From IMG/VR virus record IMGVR_UViG_3300030382_001802, positions 1 to 30,462 of that record: 30,462 nt of DNA. One strand, written 5' to 3'. Numbering within the stretch: the first letter of the stretch is position 1; every line of letters begins with the position of its first letter. Shown here in pieces: positions 18,455 through 26,693 of this stretch. Under the pieces are notes generated by a model, which was not told where the DNA came from, ran no database searches, and was given only the letters and a program-made list of their open reading frames with translations. Source of the stretch: a virus. Both the position numbers and the translations under genes were made by a program.

Positions 18455-18692
18455 AGTCTTTTTGCCATAATTTTAGTGTTAAGTCCTTGATTCGTTTTTC
18501 GCCTTTTGTTCTGCTGTTATTTGGCGGTATTGAATCCCATGTGACTTCTCGCGGTACAAGATAAGCGGGAGTATCCGAATATGAAATTTCCCATCTATAA
18601 ACTTGATAATCTCCTATCTTTGGTATAACCATTTTTCCGTGATAATGTACTGAAACTTCAGCATTTTTGTCGATTGAAATATTCATTGACAT
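18435..18692 (-). CDS. Small protein of unknown function
   Basis: An 85-residue product. The ATG at 18692 is chosen because AAAGGAGGAAG stands just upstream and the ATG overlaps the stop of the HNH gene (TGATG). A longer frame upstream lies inside the HNH gene and lacks such a site. The sequence is beta-rich in the middle (IPKIGDYQVYRWEISYSDTP) and ends with a basic helix (RTKGEKRIKDLTLKLW). I recognise no family. Confidence 0.6.
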   Translation of the reverse strand: MSMNISIDKNAEVSVHYHGKMVIPKIGDYQVYRWEISYSDTPAYLVPREVTWDSIPPNNSRTKGEKRIKDLTLKLWQKDYEYRHQ

Positions 18693-19129
18693 CAGTATCT
18701 TCCTCCTTTTGCTAGTTTTCGTAAAAGATAATCTTTGACTTCCATAGATTGCTTTGAAATCCATTTTACAATCTTTAAGAAGTCCTCTTCTTTTAGAGGT
18801 CCTTTTCTACTATTACAACTTCTACAAATTAGCTGTAGATTTTCTTTAGTAGAGTCTCCTCCTTTGGATAAAGGAACGATATGGTCACAGACTATAGTAT
18901 TGATTCTCAGAACTTTATCGCAATAGCGACATTCTTTTCCGTAAAACATAAGGAACAATTCCTTTAAATCTTTACTGGAAATATCAAATACAACACCATG
19001 CTCATGTGACCTCCGCTTTAAAGAACTTTTTAATGTTGAAATTTTTCTTAAAAGTTTCTTGTGTACTCTTTCCCAAAATGTTTTGTGTATTGGAAAAAGC
19101 ACAAGCTTAAATCGTTCCTTTTCTATCAT
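18692..19129 (-). CDS. HNH endonuclease
   Basis: A protein of 145 residues. The C-terminal half carries a complete HNH/treble-clef motif: CRYC (C67, C70), CDHIVPLSKGG (D82, H83), then ENLQLICRSCNSRKG (N97, C102, C105, N106). The basic N-terminal 60 residues may bind DNA. It overlaps both neighbours by a few bases (ATGA upstream, TGATG downstream), so it is embedded in the operon rather than a free-standing insertion. It may be a homing-type or recombination/packaging-associated nuclease. The domain call is certain; the biological role is not. Confidence 0.85.
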   Translation of the reverse strand: MIEKERFKLVLFPIHKTFWERVHKKLLRKISTLKSSLKRRSHEHGVVFDISSKDLKELFLMFYGKECRYCDKVLRINTIVCDHIVPLSKGGDSTKENLQLICRSCNSRKGPLKEEDFLKIVKWISKQSMEVKDYLLRKLAKGGRY

Positions 19130-19353
19130 TCAGACATCATTTTATATTCAGCGAATTTTCGATTTGTTGACGCATCTATCATTGTCGTAGTTATCTTTAG
19201 GCCTTTTTGCCTAAGAGTATGGACAATTGCAGCCAGTCTAAATATGCCAAATCTATGTAAAGCCTCAATCGGTGTAATTGAATCTCCTCTTAGGAGTAGA
19301 TTTTCAATATTTTCTTCTTGAGTCATATGCCTCTCATTTGTTCTAAACCTCAT
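19126..19353 (-). CDS. Small helix-turn-helix protein
   Basis: A 75-residue product. The central part, TQEENIENLLLRGDSITPIEALHRFG followed by IFRLAAIVHTLRQKGLKI, fits a small winged-helix/HTH fold of the kind found in many phages. The start at 19353 overlaps the previous stop (TAATG). An alternative ATG at 19326, preceded by GAGAGG, would give 66 residues and keep the whole HTH. It may regulate this operon or act as a DNA-binding accessory in replication. Confidence 0.65.
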   Translation of the reverse strand: MRFRTNERHMTQEENIENLLLRGDSITPIEALHRFGIFRLAAIVHTLRQKGLKITTTMIDASTNRKFAEYKMMSE

Positions 19354-19538
19354 TAGTTGTCTACTCCAAGTTGTAAAGATATGCTTAACTTATAGAATCC
19401 GATACTAAATAGAACGAATCCTCCTCCTTCGTCATAAGATTGTTGAAAACCAAGTCTAATAAAAGTTAACAGGTTTATAAGGAATCCTCCTTTTACACCT
19501 ATAACATTAAACCAATGGTTAAATTTTTCTTCACTCAT
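19353..19538 (-). CDS. Small hydrophobic protein of unknown function
   Basis: A 61-residue product with ATGA overlap to the upstream gene and TAATG overlap to the HTH gene, which supports expression. It holds two moderately hydrophobic stretches (GGFLINLLTFIRLGF and FVLFSIGFYKLSISL) separated by an acidic turn. It could be a small membrane or a beta-rich protein. No family recognised. Confidence 0.55.
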   Translation of the reverse strand: MSEEKFNHWFNVIGVKGGFLINLLTFIRLGFQQSYDEGGGFVLFSIGFYKLSISLQLGVDN

Positions 19539-20107
19539 GACCTTCTAACCCTCTTTACTTTCCTAATTTGAATTCCTTCTGGCATAGATTTACCAGCTCT
19601 ATCTGCTGATATTGCTGCATTACGAGCTTTTACCCTATCAATACTCTCCTTTATTTCAACCTTTATAAAGTCTTTAGAAACAGTTGTTGTATCTACATCG
19701 ACTGACCCATAAGTTTCATAAAGTTTATATCTTGCAATATCCGTTTCCCATACACCATCTGCATTACCAACTTCTTCTATTACCATAGGAAGTAAGAATT
19801 TATTTACAAAGTCTTTGAATTTTCCTATAGACCGTCTTCTCATCTTTAATCTTTCAATTTCTTCCTTTAAAGCATCAACTTCGGCATCAATAAGATGTTC
19901 TTTCCTTTTTACTTCTAGAACAACACTGTCAACCCGTTTAATTTTTATACGAACTTCTTTTTGTAGCTCAGTTTTTACTTCATCATATCTAGTAATATCA
20001 TCTTTGTCTAAATGGTCTTTACTTTTTACAAGATATTCCATTCTATTTTCATTGTCAATATAGTCACCGACAATATCTCTTGTTGTTCGTTTAGCTAGCA
20101 TTGGCAT
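19535..20107 (-). CDS. Gp157-like coiled-coil protein of the replication module
   Basis: About 190 residues. The ATG at 20107 is preferred because GGAGG lies at the right distance, while an ATG at 20119 overlaps that site. Residues about 35-95 form a long charged coiled coil (LIDAEVDALKEEIERLKMRR), followed by a small alpha/beta domain ending in SMPEGIQIRKVKRV. This layout resembles the Siphovirus Gp157 family, found beside phage SSB/recombinase genes. It overlaps the end of the primase-helicase gene, which is its natural context. The molecular role of the family is not well defined. The assignment rests on overall layout. Confidence 0.6.
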   Translation of the reverse strand: MPMLAKRTTRDIVGDYIDNENRMEYLVKSKDHLDKDDITRYDEVKTELQKEVRIKIKRVDSVVLEVKRKEHLIDAEVDALKEEIERLKMRRRSIGKFKDFVNKFLLPMVIEEVGNADGVWETDIARYKLYETYGSVDVDTTTVSKDFIKVEIKESIDRVKARNAAISADRAGKSMPEGIQIRKVKRVRRS

Positions 20108-21914
20108 TTTGTCCTCCATTAGCTTTTTTTAATCGGAAAGATGGAGTCCATTCTAGATAATGGTCTTTAAATAAATCACCATCACTATTCTTGAATAGCT
20201 CCAATTTTTTAATGCTTTGTTTTGCATCCCCAGTGATTCCAAGAACTTTCCGGGATGCATTTTCTATGGCACCACTTCCTTTTCCTGCATACATGTCCAT
20301 AATTTGTTCTCTTGAATAAGAACGGCTGATTTGAGAAATCTGGATTATTATTAAATCCATGTTAATAGCCATATTACTTAAATGATGAGAAATATATCTT
20401 ATGGATTCATATTCTCCACGAATGTGTTTGGGTGGTTCAACAAGGTCAATGTAATCTATGATAACAAGTCTAGGGTCAGTTTTTCGTATCATTTCAGCTA
20501 TTTGTTCTACGCTGGGACTAACAGTAGTCACATTAATATGATTTAGTTCAGTCTTATGAAATTGCCACAACTCTTTCCAGTATTTCATTATATCTTTTTT
20601 AGATTTGTCACTCAATATCTGAAGATGTCTCCGATGCATATACCATTCTGATAACTCAAGAGATAGGAACAGGGTTGGAATCTGTAATGTTGGGTCTATA
20701 ATGTCATTTTTAACATCATATCCCAACGCTATATTTTGAGCCAGAGTAGTCTTTGAAGAACCTGTTGCTCCAAAAATTGTTACTAGTTCGCCCGGATATA
20801 TATCACAATCTATATTCTCTGGTAATCCAAGTAGTTTAGTTAACTGAACAGTTCTTCCTGAAAAGTTAGTTTCCATTCTTTGCTCTAAAGACTTTTGTAA
20901 ATCAACTGCTTGTAAAACATCAATAGTATAGTCTTTGTTTTTATAATAGACACACTTTGGATTACAATTAGCAGCCATGATAACATCATTACATTTGTAT
21001 ACATAGCCTCTGTTGTAAGTATCCTCTATCTTTTTTAGAACAAGCTGTTCATCTAAAGCTTTGTTATTCCAATGCAAGATTGCAGCTTTAGCAGCGTCTG
21101 ATGTTAAACCAGACTTTCTATAGTGGGCTGCTAGCCTTAAAATAGTATTATTCCTAGAACCCTGTACCGGGCCAAGCTTATAGACAGTTTGCATACATGT
21201 AACATACTTTGAAGGTTCAGTTACACTTGCTAAAGTTCTAATATCAGGAACGTCAGTTTTTATATACTCTTCGAGTTCACCCTCTCCACCTTTCTCTTCC
21301 CAATCAGGGCCTTTACCGTTTAACCAGCTTGTCTGAATCCTATTTTTAGCTATTTTATGAATATATTCTACATCTTTTCCAAAAAGCTCTTGTCTTTCAA
21401 GAGGGATTTTATATAAACCAGTTTTTTGATTAAGACTTGCATCGCATCTAAGCATCGCTGTTCTCATATAGACCGAGGGGTCGATATAATCGAACATTTT
21501 TCTCATTGTTTCTTTTACTATATAAGGAAGATTTCTATTTTTCTCAAAACCGAAAACATCATTATGAATCATTACATGATAACCGGTTCCACTAAAATAT
21601 ATACAATAATTACTCTCTTTAGCTCCGTATTCCTCTAATTCATAGATAAATCCTCTTGTTGTATCCAGAGTAAATTCATCCGTATTCTGTCCCTTGTCAA
21701 TATCGACAGGAATCCAGTCTATTCCTCTTATCCCAAGAAAATCCTTGAGACTCCCCTTGATTTTTCTATAATCCATAGCGTCTTCATAATAAAGATAGGT
21801 GCTACGGTATACAGCTTGCTTTTCACCCTCATTGTAAATCAAATCGGGTAAAGTATCAAGGGGAATCAACAGCCCTCGTTTCCGTGGACTGCCGACTGCC
21901 ACCTCAATATACAC
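20091..21914 (-). CDS. AEP (PrimPol-type) primase fused to a RecA-like replicative helicase
   Basis: A 607-residue protein starting at GTG. Residues 65-170 fit an archaeo-eukaryotic primase core: PVDID (D71, D73), YFSGTGYHVMI (H113), FDYIDP (D145) and a conserved Arg region near 156. Residues 240-321 form a helical domain with C240, C308, C317 and C321 that could bind zinc or an Fe-S cluster, similar to primase C-terminal/PriL-like domains. The helicase half has Walker A GATGSSKT (382-389) and Walker B LVIIDYIDLV (D487), with a GKGSGAIENASR segment near the end. It should prime and unwind the viral replication fork. The start follows the previous gene's stop by 11 bases. Confidence 0.8.
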   Translation of the reverse strand: MYIEVAVGSPRKRGLLIPLDTLPDLIYNEGEKQAVYRSTYLYYEDAMDYRKIKGSLKDFLGIRGIDWIPVDIDKGQNTDEFTLDTTRGFIYELEEYGAKESNYCIYFSGTGYHVMIHNDVFGFEKNRNLPYIVKETMRKMFDYIDPSVYMRTAMLRCDASLNQKTGLYKIPLERQELFGKDVEYIHKIAKNRIQTSWLNGKGPDWEEKGGEGELEEYIKTDVPDIRTLASVTEPSKYVTCMQTVYKLGPVQGSRNNTILRLAAHYRKSGLTSDAAKAAILHWNNKALDEQLVLKKIEDTYNRGYVYKCNDVIMAANCNPKCVYYKNKDYTIDVLQAVDLQKSLEQRMETNFSGRTVQLTKLLGLPENIDCDIYPGELVTIFGATGSSKTTLAQNIALGYDVKNDIIDPTLQIPTLFLSLELSEWYMHRRHLQILSDKSKKDIMKYWKELWQFHKTELNHINVTTVSPSVEQIAEMIRKTDPRLVIIDYIDLVEPPKHIRGEYESIRYISHHLSNMAINMDLIIIQISQISRSYSREQIMDMYAGKGSGAIENASRKVLGITGDAKQSIKKLELFKNSDGDLFKDHYLEWTPSFRLKKANGGQNANAS

Positions 21915-21925
21915 AGACTAACCTA

Positions 21926-22531
21926 TCAGAAGGGTACTGACGGATTCGTAGAGGAAGGGGTGTTCCCCTCTTGAGCAGTTTCGCCCGTGTATTCTTTTAG
22001 GATGTTTTTCTGCCGTAGGAAGGCTACATAGGACTTTAAGTCAGTTATCCCTTTGGTCGTATTCATAACGATTTTGGGACAAACTCTGGTGTATGCCTTT
22101 CCTTTGTCGGCAATCCATTCCTTATATACATATATATGATATGGATATGTTTCACTGTTTAATGCGTCGTCTTTTAGGTGGTTTTCGTTTAGATAATCGT
22201 CTATTTTTGGGATGATTATACCATCAGCATCTTCCCATTCACCCTTTACATTGGGACCACCCTTGAAACCAATAGCGTCGAATACATAATATATTCTATT
22301 TAACAAAGAGCAACTTTTAATGTTACCATTGTCTTCTCTATCATAGGTTCCTTTGAGAGAATAGTTTACTGGGTATTGGCTGACTGGTACTCTAAAAACA
22401 ACATCTATAAAAATGTCTGCCCAATCGAATTCGTCCGAACGGTCAACATATTCAACTATTTGACCTTCCATGAAACCTCCGAATTGGCTTCCACTACTGT
22501 TAGATGTTGCACTCGGTCTAAACCTTGGCAT
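21926..22531 (-). CDS. Replication-module protein, possible ssDNA-binding protein
   Basis: A 201-residue product. ATG 22531 is chosen for the AAAAGGAG just before it; this start overlaps the ATPase gene end by 14 bases. It begins MPRFRPSATSNSSGSQFGG and contains a beta-rich middle (DIFIDVVFRVPV, YPYHIYVYKEW) and an acidic, Ser/Pro-rich, disordered tail ending in Phe. A disordered tail with a terminal aromatic residue after a beta domain is the layout of many phage single-strand binding proteins. Its position between a Sak4-like ATPase and the primase-helicase agrees. No signature motif proves it. Confidence 0.5.
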   Translation of the reverse strand: MPRFRPSATSNSSGSQFGGFMEGQIVEYVDRSDEFDWADIFIDVVFRVPVSQYPVNYSLKGTYDREDNGNIKSCSLLNRIYYVFDAIGFKGGPNVKGEWEDADGIIIPKIDDYLNENHLKDDALNSETYPYHIYVYKEWIADKGKAYTRVCPKIVMNTTKGITDLKSYVAFLRQKNILKEYTGETAQEGNTPSSTNPSVPF

Positions 22532-23399
22532 TAGATTTCTCCTTTTCATAGGTTGAGATTTGTTCTTTAATTGACTCATAGCTAAGTTCTAATGTTTTCT
22601 GTGCAAGAGGTTTTAACCTACTGCCTACAGTTCTTTCATCATAAGCTTGAAAAGATATATAATATCCTTTGCTATCTTTATCTGCAGTACAATAACCAAT
22701 TACATCAGCTTTTGCAGTAAGAGCATAGGCTAATCCTCTTGGCAAATCAGGAGAAAGTTGAACTTTACTATCCTGAATTTGAGTACTTTTAGAATGACTT
22801 ATTAATATTAAGGCTGCTCCTTTACTTTTTAAGAAACTTTGAAATCTTTTAACAATATCAATATTCCTGCGTCTTGCTTTACCCCAGTCTGCACCCCATT
22901 GTCCCTCACCCATAGCATCAATATTTAATTCTTTTGTTACTTCCTTTTCAATCCATCCATTTACTTCGTCAATCGTATCAATTACTACGGTATCATACTT
23001 CAGTTTATCCCAATCATCGTGAAGCCACATAAAGATTTCTTGTAAAGAATAGACTTCCATTGGTTTCCCTTTGTTTTTACCTATTCTATGATAGAAACCA
23101 CGTTTTTCTGGCGATACGATTTTGGTTTGGGGTTGACCTTTTTTATTATATACCTGTTCACCTTTTTCTAATACATTTTCTTCTGGCGGGTTTAGACTTG
23201 CGACAGTTACTGTATTAGCTCCATCTACAAAGTCTACGCCTAGGTCAGTATCTAATAATAAGACACCTTTTTGACCTTGTTCACTCCACCCACTGGCAGC
23301 AGTAGTTTTACCCGTTTTAGGTTGACCGATAAAGTACCAAGTCAACCCTCCGGGCATTACTGACCAATCTGTAGAGATATTACGGACTTTTATATCCAT
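22518..23399 (-). CDS. Sak4/RecA-like AAA ATPase (recombination)
   Basis: A 293-residue protein. It has the Walker A motif GQPKTGKT (residues 25-32), LLLDTD after the second strand, and Walker B YDTVVIDTIDEV (D141). A downstream ALILISHSKSTQIQD segment matches the sensor strand of RecA-type phage nucleotide-binding proteins (AAA_24, Sak4 group). These act in single-strand annealing or recombination and often sit beside SSB genes, as here. GGAG precedes the ATG. The start overlaps the E1-like gene by 20 bases, coupling recombination to the ubiquitin-like cassette. Confidence 0.75.
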   Translation of the reverse strand: MDIKVRNISTDWSVMPGGLTWYFIGQPKTGKTTAASGWSEQGQKGVLLLDTDLGVDFVDGANTVTVASLNPPEENVLEKGEQVYNKKGQPQTKIVSPEKRGFYHRIGKNKGKPMEVYSLQEIFMWLHDDWDKLKYDTVVIDTIDEVNGWIEKEVTKELNIDAMGEGQWGADWGKARRRNIDIVKRFQSFLKSKGAALILISHSKSTQIQDSKVQLSPDLPRGLAYALTAKADVIGYCTADKDSKGYYISFQAYDERTVGSRLKPLAQKTLELSYESIKEQISTYEKEKSNAKV

Positions 23400-24162
23400 T
23401 TATACTCCATTCATTATATGTTTTTACTAAATTATCTTTTTCAAGATTTAACGGCAATAGACCAGCCCAAATATAAGAATAATAGGGCTTATTCGCAACA
23501 CAATTGAACACTTGATTCACTCCTAATCCACCTATAATACTGCTAGCAAATATCGTATGTTTCATTGTACACGGAGCTGGTTCAATCTGGCTATCTGGAA
23601 CCCAATGACTCTCATATATCTCGTCAAAGTTTTTATTTTCGTGATTTATGAATCCACCGGGTCTATGAGTAATAGTAATCATTTCTAAACTTAAGGCACT
23701 CATTCTTAAATCAATGAAGAATTGATTAGATTTTTCTACTGGATGGTCTGCATTAACCCATGTTTCATAAGCTTCCATTCTTGTATCCATATTATCTAGA
23801 CAAGTTATTACTTTAGGACCTATTCCTTCTTTGGAACTCCATTTACCATCTCCACATATGAACTTCGTCTGAGCCGCTGAATGACCAATTACTATCTCAT
23901 GAGCTGTCTTAACTTTAGGAAGACCAACAAAACGAGTTGGATAAGTTGTGCTGCTTAAATTATGTGTTTCTAATTTATCATCATCCCAACCTATTATCTT
24001 ATCCCAACCCATTATGGCTAAAAGGGTGACAACAGTAGAACCGATGCCACCCAAACCTATAACAGTAATCTCATCCAATAGATTTTGATTAATTAAATCC
24101 TTATTTCTAAGGAATCTGTTTTCTAGAGAAGCCATTCTAATACCTATATCCTGTTCTGCCAT
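23380..24162 (-). CDS. ThiF/E1-like ubiquitin-activating enzyme
   Basis: About 260 residues from ATG 24162 (GGTGGA upstream); 24204 and 24135 are other possible starts. The Rossmann nucleotide-binding motif is VIGLGGIGS (34-42). It is followed by GWDDDKLETHNLS (D60, N68), the adenylation lysine in VGLPKVK (K83), and CLDNMDTR (D123, D126). These are the hallmark residues of E1/ThiF/MoeB adenylating enzymes. EPAPCTMKHT (C198) is the candidate thioester Cys. The paired CxxC zinc site of MoeB/ThiF is absent, as in several prokaryotic E1-like families. It should adenylate the C-terminus of the ubiquitin-like protein at 26694-26903. It overlaps JAB by 26 bases and the ATPase by 20. Confidence 0.85.
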   Translation of the reverse strand: MAEQDIGIRMASLENRFLRNKDLINQNLLDEITVIGLGGIGSTVVTLLAIMGWDKIIGWDDDKLETHNLSSTTYPTRFVGLPKVKTAHEIVIGHSAAQTKFICGDGKWSSKEGIGPKVITCLDNMDTRMEAYETWVNADHPVEKSNQFFIDLRMSALSLEMITITHRPGGFINHENKNFDEIYESHWVPDSQIEPAPCTMKHTIFASSIIGGLGVNQVFNCVANKPYYSYIWAGLLPLNLEKDNLVKTYNEWSINGYKSP

Positions 24163-24910
24163 ATGTTGTTCCACCAAAGATAGCGTATGGATTTTTAATT
24201 CCAATCTTTTCCATTTCGTCCGTCATCGTGTGATAGTTCATGGTATTTTGAGGATTTTTGAATTTACTCCACAAATCCTTACCCTGTTGCAGAACATCAT
24301 CTTCATAAATGATTTGGTTTTCCCAGTCAAATACTTCTTGATGTCCATAACCATATCCGGTTCGTGCTGGAACATAAGTAGTAGTCTTAACCTGTTTCTT
24401 TATTTCCTCTGCAATCTCAACCCATTCTTCAGGAGCATCAGGTATACCAGTCATTTCAACATCACCTTTAAATACTTGGTGATTTTTATACTGGTCAAGA
24501 TAAGAGAATGCAAATGCAAACTGCTTATCAGCTTTAGTAGAAACTACCAAGCTAGGATAAAATCCTTTCTCCGGTGCCATTTCTTTTAAAGTATCCGTAT
24601 CCGTTCCTGAAAAGAACGCTCCCATTGAATGATGAGAATGCAATAACCCTATGTAACATTTCTTTAGCTTAATATTTTCTTTGTATTTCTTTTTAAGTAT
24701 CTTTGCAAAATCATCCGAATCCCATTCGGTACTAGCTGTATCACCCAAATCTAATGGGTGAAAATCAATAAGCTGAAAATCTAATGGGAAATTATCATCA
24801 TCGGATTCTAATGTTAGATACCATGCTGGTCCAGACCATTCTTTAGTTGGAAATGCTCTGAGGAAATAGTTCACTTTGTCCAGCAGAGCTTGTGTAATTT
24901 GTAAGTTCAT
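24137..24910 (-). CDS. JAB/JAMM metalloprotease (deubiquitinase-like)
   Basis: A 257-residue protein with AAAGGAG before its ATG. The zinc site is perfect: Glu24 in KEWSG, then HSHHSMGAFFSGTDTD, with H91 and H93, seven residues, S101 and D104 (HxH-x7-SxxD). The catalytic domain spans about residues 1-150. The C-terminal 100 residues are Tyr/Gly-rich and unlike other JAB proteins. Family knowledge says such enzymes cut after the terminal residue of ubiquitin-like domains or remove conjugates. The start lies 68 bases inside the E2-like gene and the end overlaps E1, so the three are tightly coupled. Phage JAB proteins in tail operons have NlpC partners; none is seen here. Confidence 0.88.
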   Translation of the reverse strand: MNLQITQALLDKVNYFLRAFPTKEWSGPAWYLTLESDDDNFPLDFQLIDFHPLDLGDTASTEWDSDDFAKILKKKYKENIKLKKCYIGLLHSHHSMGAFFSGTDTDTLKEMAPEKGFYPSLVVSTKADKQFAFAFSYLDQYKNHQVFKGDVEMTGIPDAPEEWVEIAEEIKKQVKTTTYVPARTGYGYGHQEVFDWENQIIYEDDVLQQGKDLWSKFKNPQNTMNYHTMTDEMEKIGIKNPYAIFGGTTYGRTGYRY

Positions 24911-26606
24911 CAGAGAACTCCTTTGTTAGGTTTGTTAGTCTATCAATTTCCCGTTCATATGATTGTTTAATCCAGCCATCCAGAAAACGCTCAAAATACT
25001 TGTAATTATTCAGCATTTTTAGGATATGTGCATTATAATAATCATCTTTTTCCCACGGGTAATCTTCTTCGAATGTACGTTTATCAAATTCTTCAGGAGA
25101 ACAAGACCTAAAATTCTTTAAATATATTTCATTTATTTTATCAACATTTCCTTGAGTACCAGAAGATAACTTTTCTGCAATAATACGATAATTTACATCA
25201 CTCGATTGGAAATCAATAATCTCTGTCCAATGAATAATATCTAAGTCATGATTTATATAATTCCTTATACAGCTTTTTGTTCTTTGTATCAAATCCGTAA
25301 ATGAAAACCTTAAGTTAAGATTAGAGTAGCAATTTGAAAGAGGAAGTCTATTTTCTTTCAATGACCAATCGTTATTTTGTAGCCTCCAAATTTTTCCATA
25401 ACCAATCTCATCTAACAATTTACCCGAAGGTTTATGTACTTCTGTATTATTTACTTTGATACCATGAATTTCATTCAAAATATCCATAGCTCTTTTGTCA
25501 TTTATTTTCCTCAAAATTAAGTAATCCTGATATTTAGCAAAGAATGTATCCGTATAAAATCCTGTTTCATGTTTCATTTGCATAGCTAATCGTGAGACAT
25601 TATGATTCCAGTCTTCTAGACGTATTCTAGACCAATTTATATTCAGATACATAGAATCTATAACATCCCAATGAGCATTTCTTCTTCCTTTGAAAACAGG
25701 AAATCGATAGGTATGCCTATATTGACGATTTATATTCCAGAATGGACTATTTATTGTCCAAGTGGAGAGATATCCTTTTAAATCTTTCATAAAAACTTGA
25801 GCAAAACCAAATTCACTGTCTCTATTTAATCTTGATTGCCATCCGCCTAGACATGGTTCACCATTGGAAATATGAGGATGAATAGCGTCTATTAAATTAC
25901 AATGTTTACTTTTAACTGCTTTATTCCTACATAACCACTTGACTTTTTGTGTTATACTAGTCACTTCAGTTTCAAAGAAATGATTATCCTCTGGATTAAG
26001 CTGATAAAAGTTACCTGTCGGTGTTCTTCTCGAATAAGTTCCTCCGGGCCACATATAGGTTGGCCATATCTTTACTCTGTGTGAACCTCGAATACTAACA
26101 TTATCAAATCTTACAGCAAATCGACTCTCAAGAAGATTATTCTTTTGAACTATTATAGGATGTAGACTAGAAAGATACCAGTATACCTCATCTATCCCTT
26201 TTAGAAAATCCTCCGCTAAATGATAACCATAACAAGTTTCATAATATTCCTTATTTATCATAGCAGTACCCGCATCATCATCAAACATGGGCAATTCTAA
26301 AGCTATCTTTTCATAGGCATACTCAATATAATCAGCCCTGAATGATAGTTTACTATTTTTTCCAGATATGTTCCATGGATTCCAGAATGCTCTATAATAC
26401 TTTTTCATTAAACAGATAAATCCTGATACAATAAAAATGTTATCTTTTTCTTTATCAGTTAATTCCTTTGAAGATTTAGCAAATTCTTTTTGCCACTCTA
26501 ATAAAGGAGGCTTTGGAATAAATTTAATATAATTCTCAAAACTCAGTTCATTCATGGCATCTATGACAATCTGTTTATTACCGTGTATATCTTTGTTAGT
26601 GTCCAT
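24843..26606 (-). CDS. Large protein with an E2-like ubiquitin-conjugating motif
   Basis: A 587-residue protein with AAGGAG before the ATG. At residues 243-256 it reads HPHISNGEPCLGGW. This corresponds to the HPN(I/V)...G..CL active-site loop of ubiquitin-conjugating enzymes and to the HPHV..G..CLG form of prokaryotic E2 families, with C252 as the candidate catalytic Cys. The preceding 80 residues (RFAVRF, RVKIWPTYMWPGG) could form the beta-meander of the UBC fold. The N-terminal 150 and the C-terminal 300 residues are Trp/Tyr/Asn-rich and unrecognised, and may select substrate. It lies between the ubiquitin-like gene and the JAB and E1 genes. The motif and context agree; the fold is unproven. 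Confidence 0.65.
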   Translation of the reverse strand: MDTNKDIHGNKQIVIDAMNELSFENYIKFIPKPPLLEWQKEFAKSSKELTDKEKDNIFIVSGFICLMKKYYRAFWNPWNISGKNSKLSFRADYIEYAYEKIALELPMFDDDAGTAMINKEYYETCYGYHLAEDFLKGIDEVYWYLSSLHPIIVQKNNLLESRFAVRFDNVSIRGSHRVKIWPTYMWPGGTYSRRTPTGNFYQLNPEDNHFFETEVTSITQKVKWLCRNKAVKSKHCNLIDAIHPHISNGEPCLGGWQSRLNRDSEFGFAQVFMKDLKGYLSTWTINSPFWNINRQYRHTYRFPVFKGRRNAHWDVIDSMYLNINWSRIRLEDWNHNVSRLAMQMKHETGFYTDTFFAKYQDYLILRKINDKRAMDILNEIHGIKVNNTEVHKPSGKLLDEIGYGKIWRLQNNDWSLKENRLPLSNCYSNLNLRFSFTDLIQRTKSCIRNYINHDLDIIHWTEIIDFQSSDVNYRIIAEKLSSGTQGNVDKINEIYLKNFRSCSPEEFDKRTFEEDYPWEKDDYYNAHILKMLNNYKYFERFLDGWIKQSYEREIDRLTNLTKEFSDELTNYTSSAGQSELFPQSISN

Positions 26607-26650
26607 ACTGTTCTCCTTATGGTTGTTTTAGATTGATTTTGCAACGAGAC

Positions 26651-26668
26651 AGGGGGCTTTCGCCCCCT
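26651..26668 (-). terminator. GC-rich GNRA hairpin between the Ubl and E2-like genes
   Basis: Read on the - strand, AGGGGGC-GAAA-GCCCCCT is a perfect 7-bp stem capped by a GAAA tetraloop, about 25 bases after the Ubl stop and 45 before the E2-like start. No U tract follows, so it may be a partial terminator or an RNA-stabilising 3' end that lets the Ubl be made in excess over the enzymes. Confidence 0.5.
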
Positions 26669-26693
26669 TATCAAGTTTCACTGCCGAAGTAGC

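Noticed and set aside
18692-19129. HNH gene as a homing intron or inserted mobile element
   Set aside because: It overlaps both neighbours by a few bases in normal operon style and no interrupted gene or intron boundary is visible.
24230-24589. 119-residue ORF on the + strand opposite the JAB gene
   Set aside because: It mirrors the JAB reading frame, whose JAMM motif is intact; Leu/Ile/Phe-rich shadow composition.
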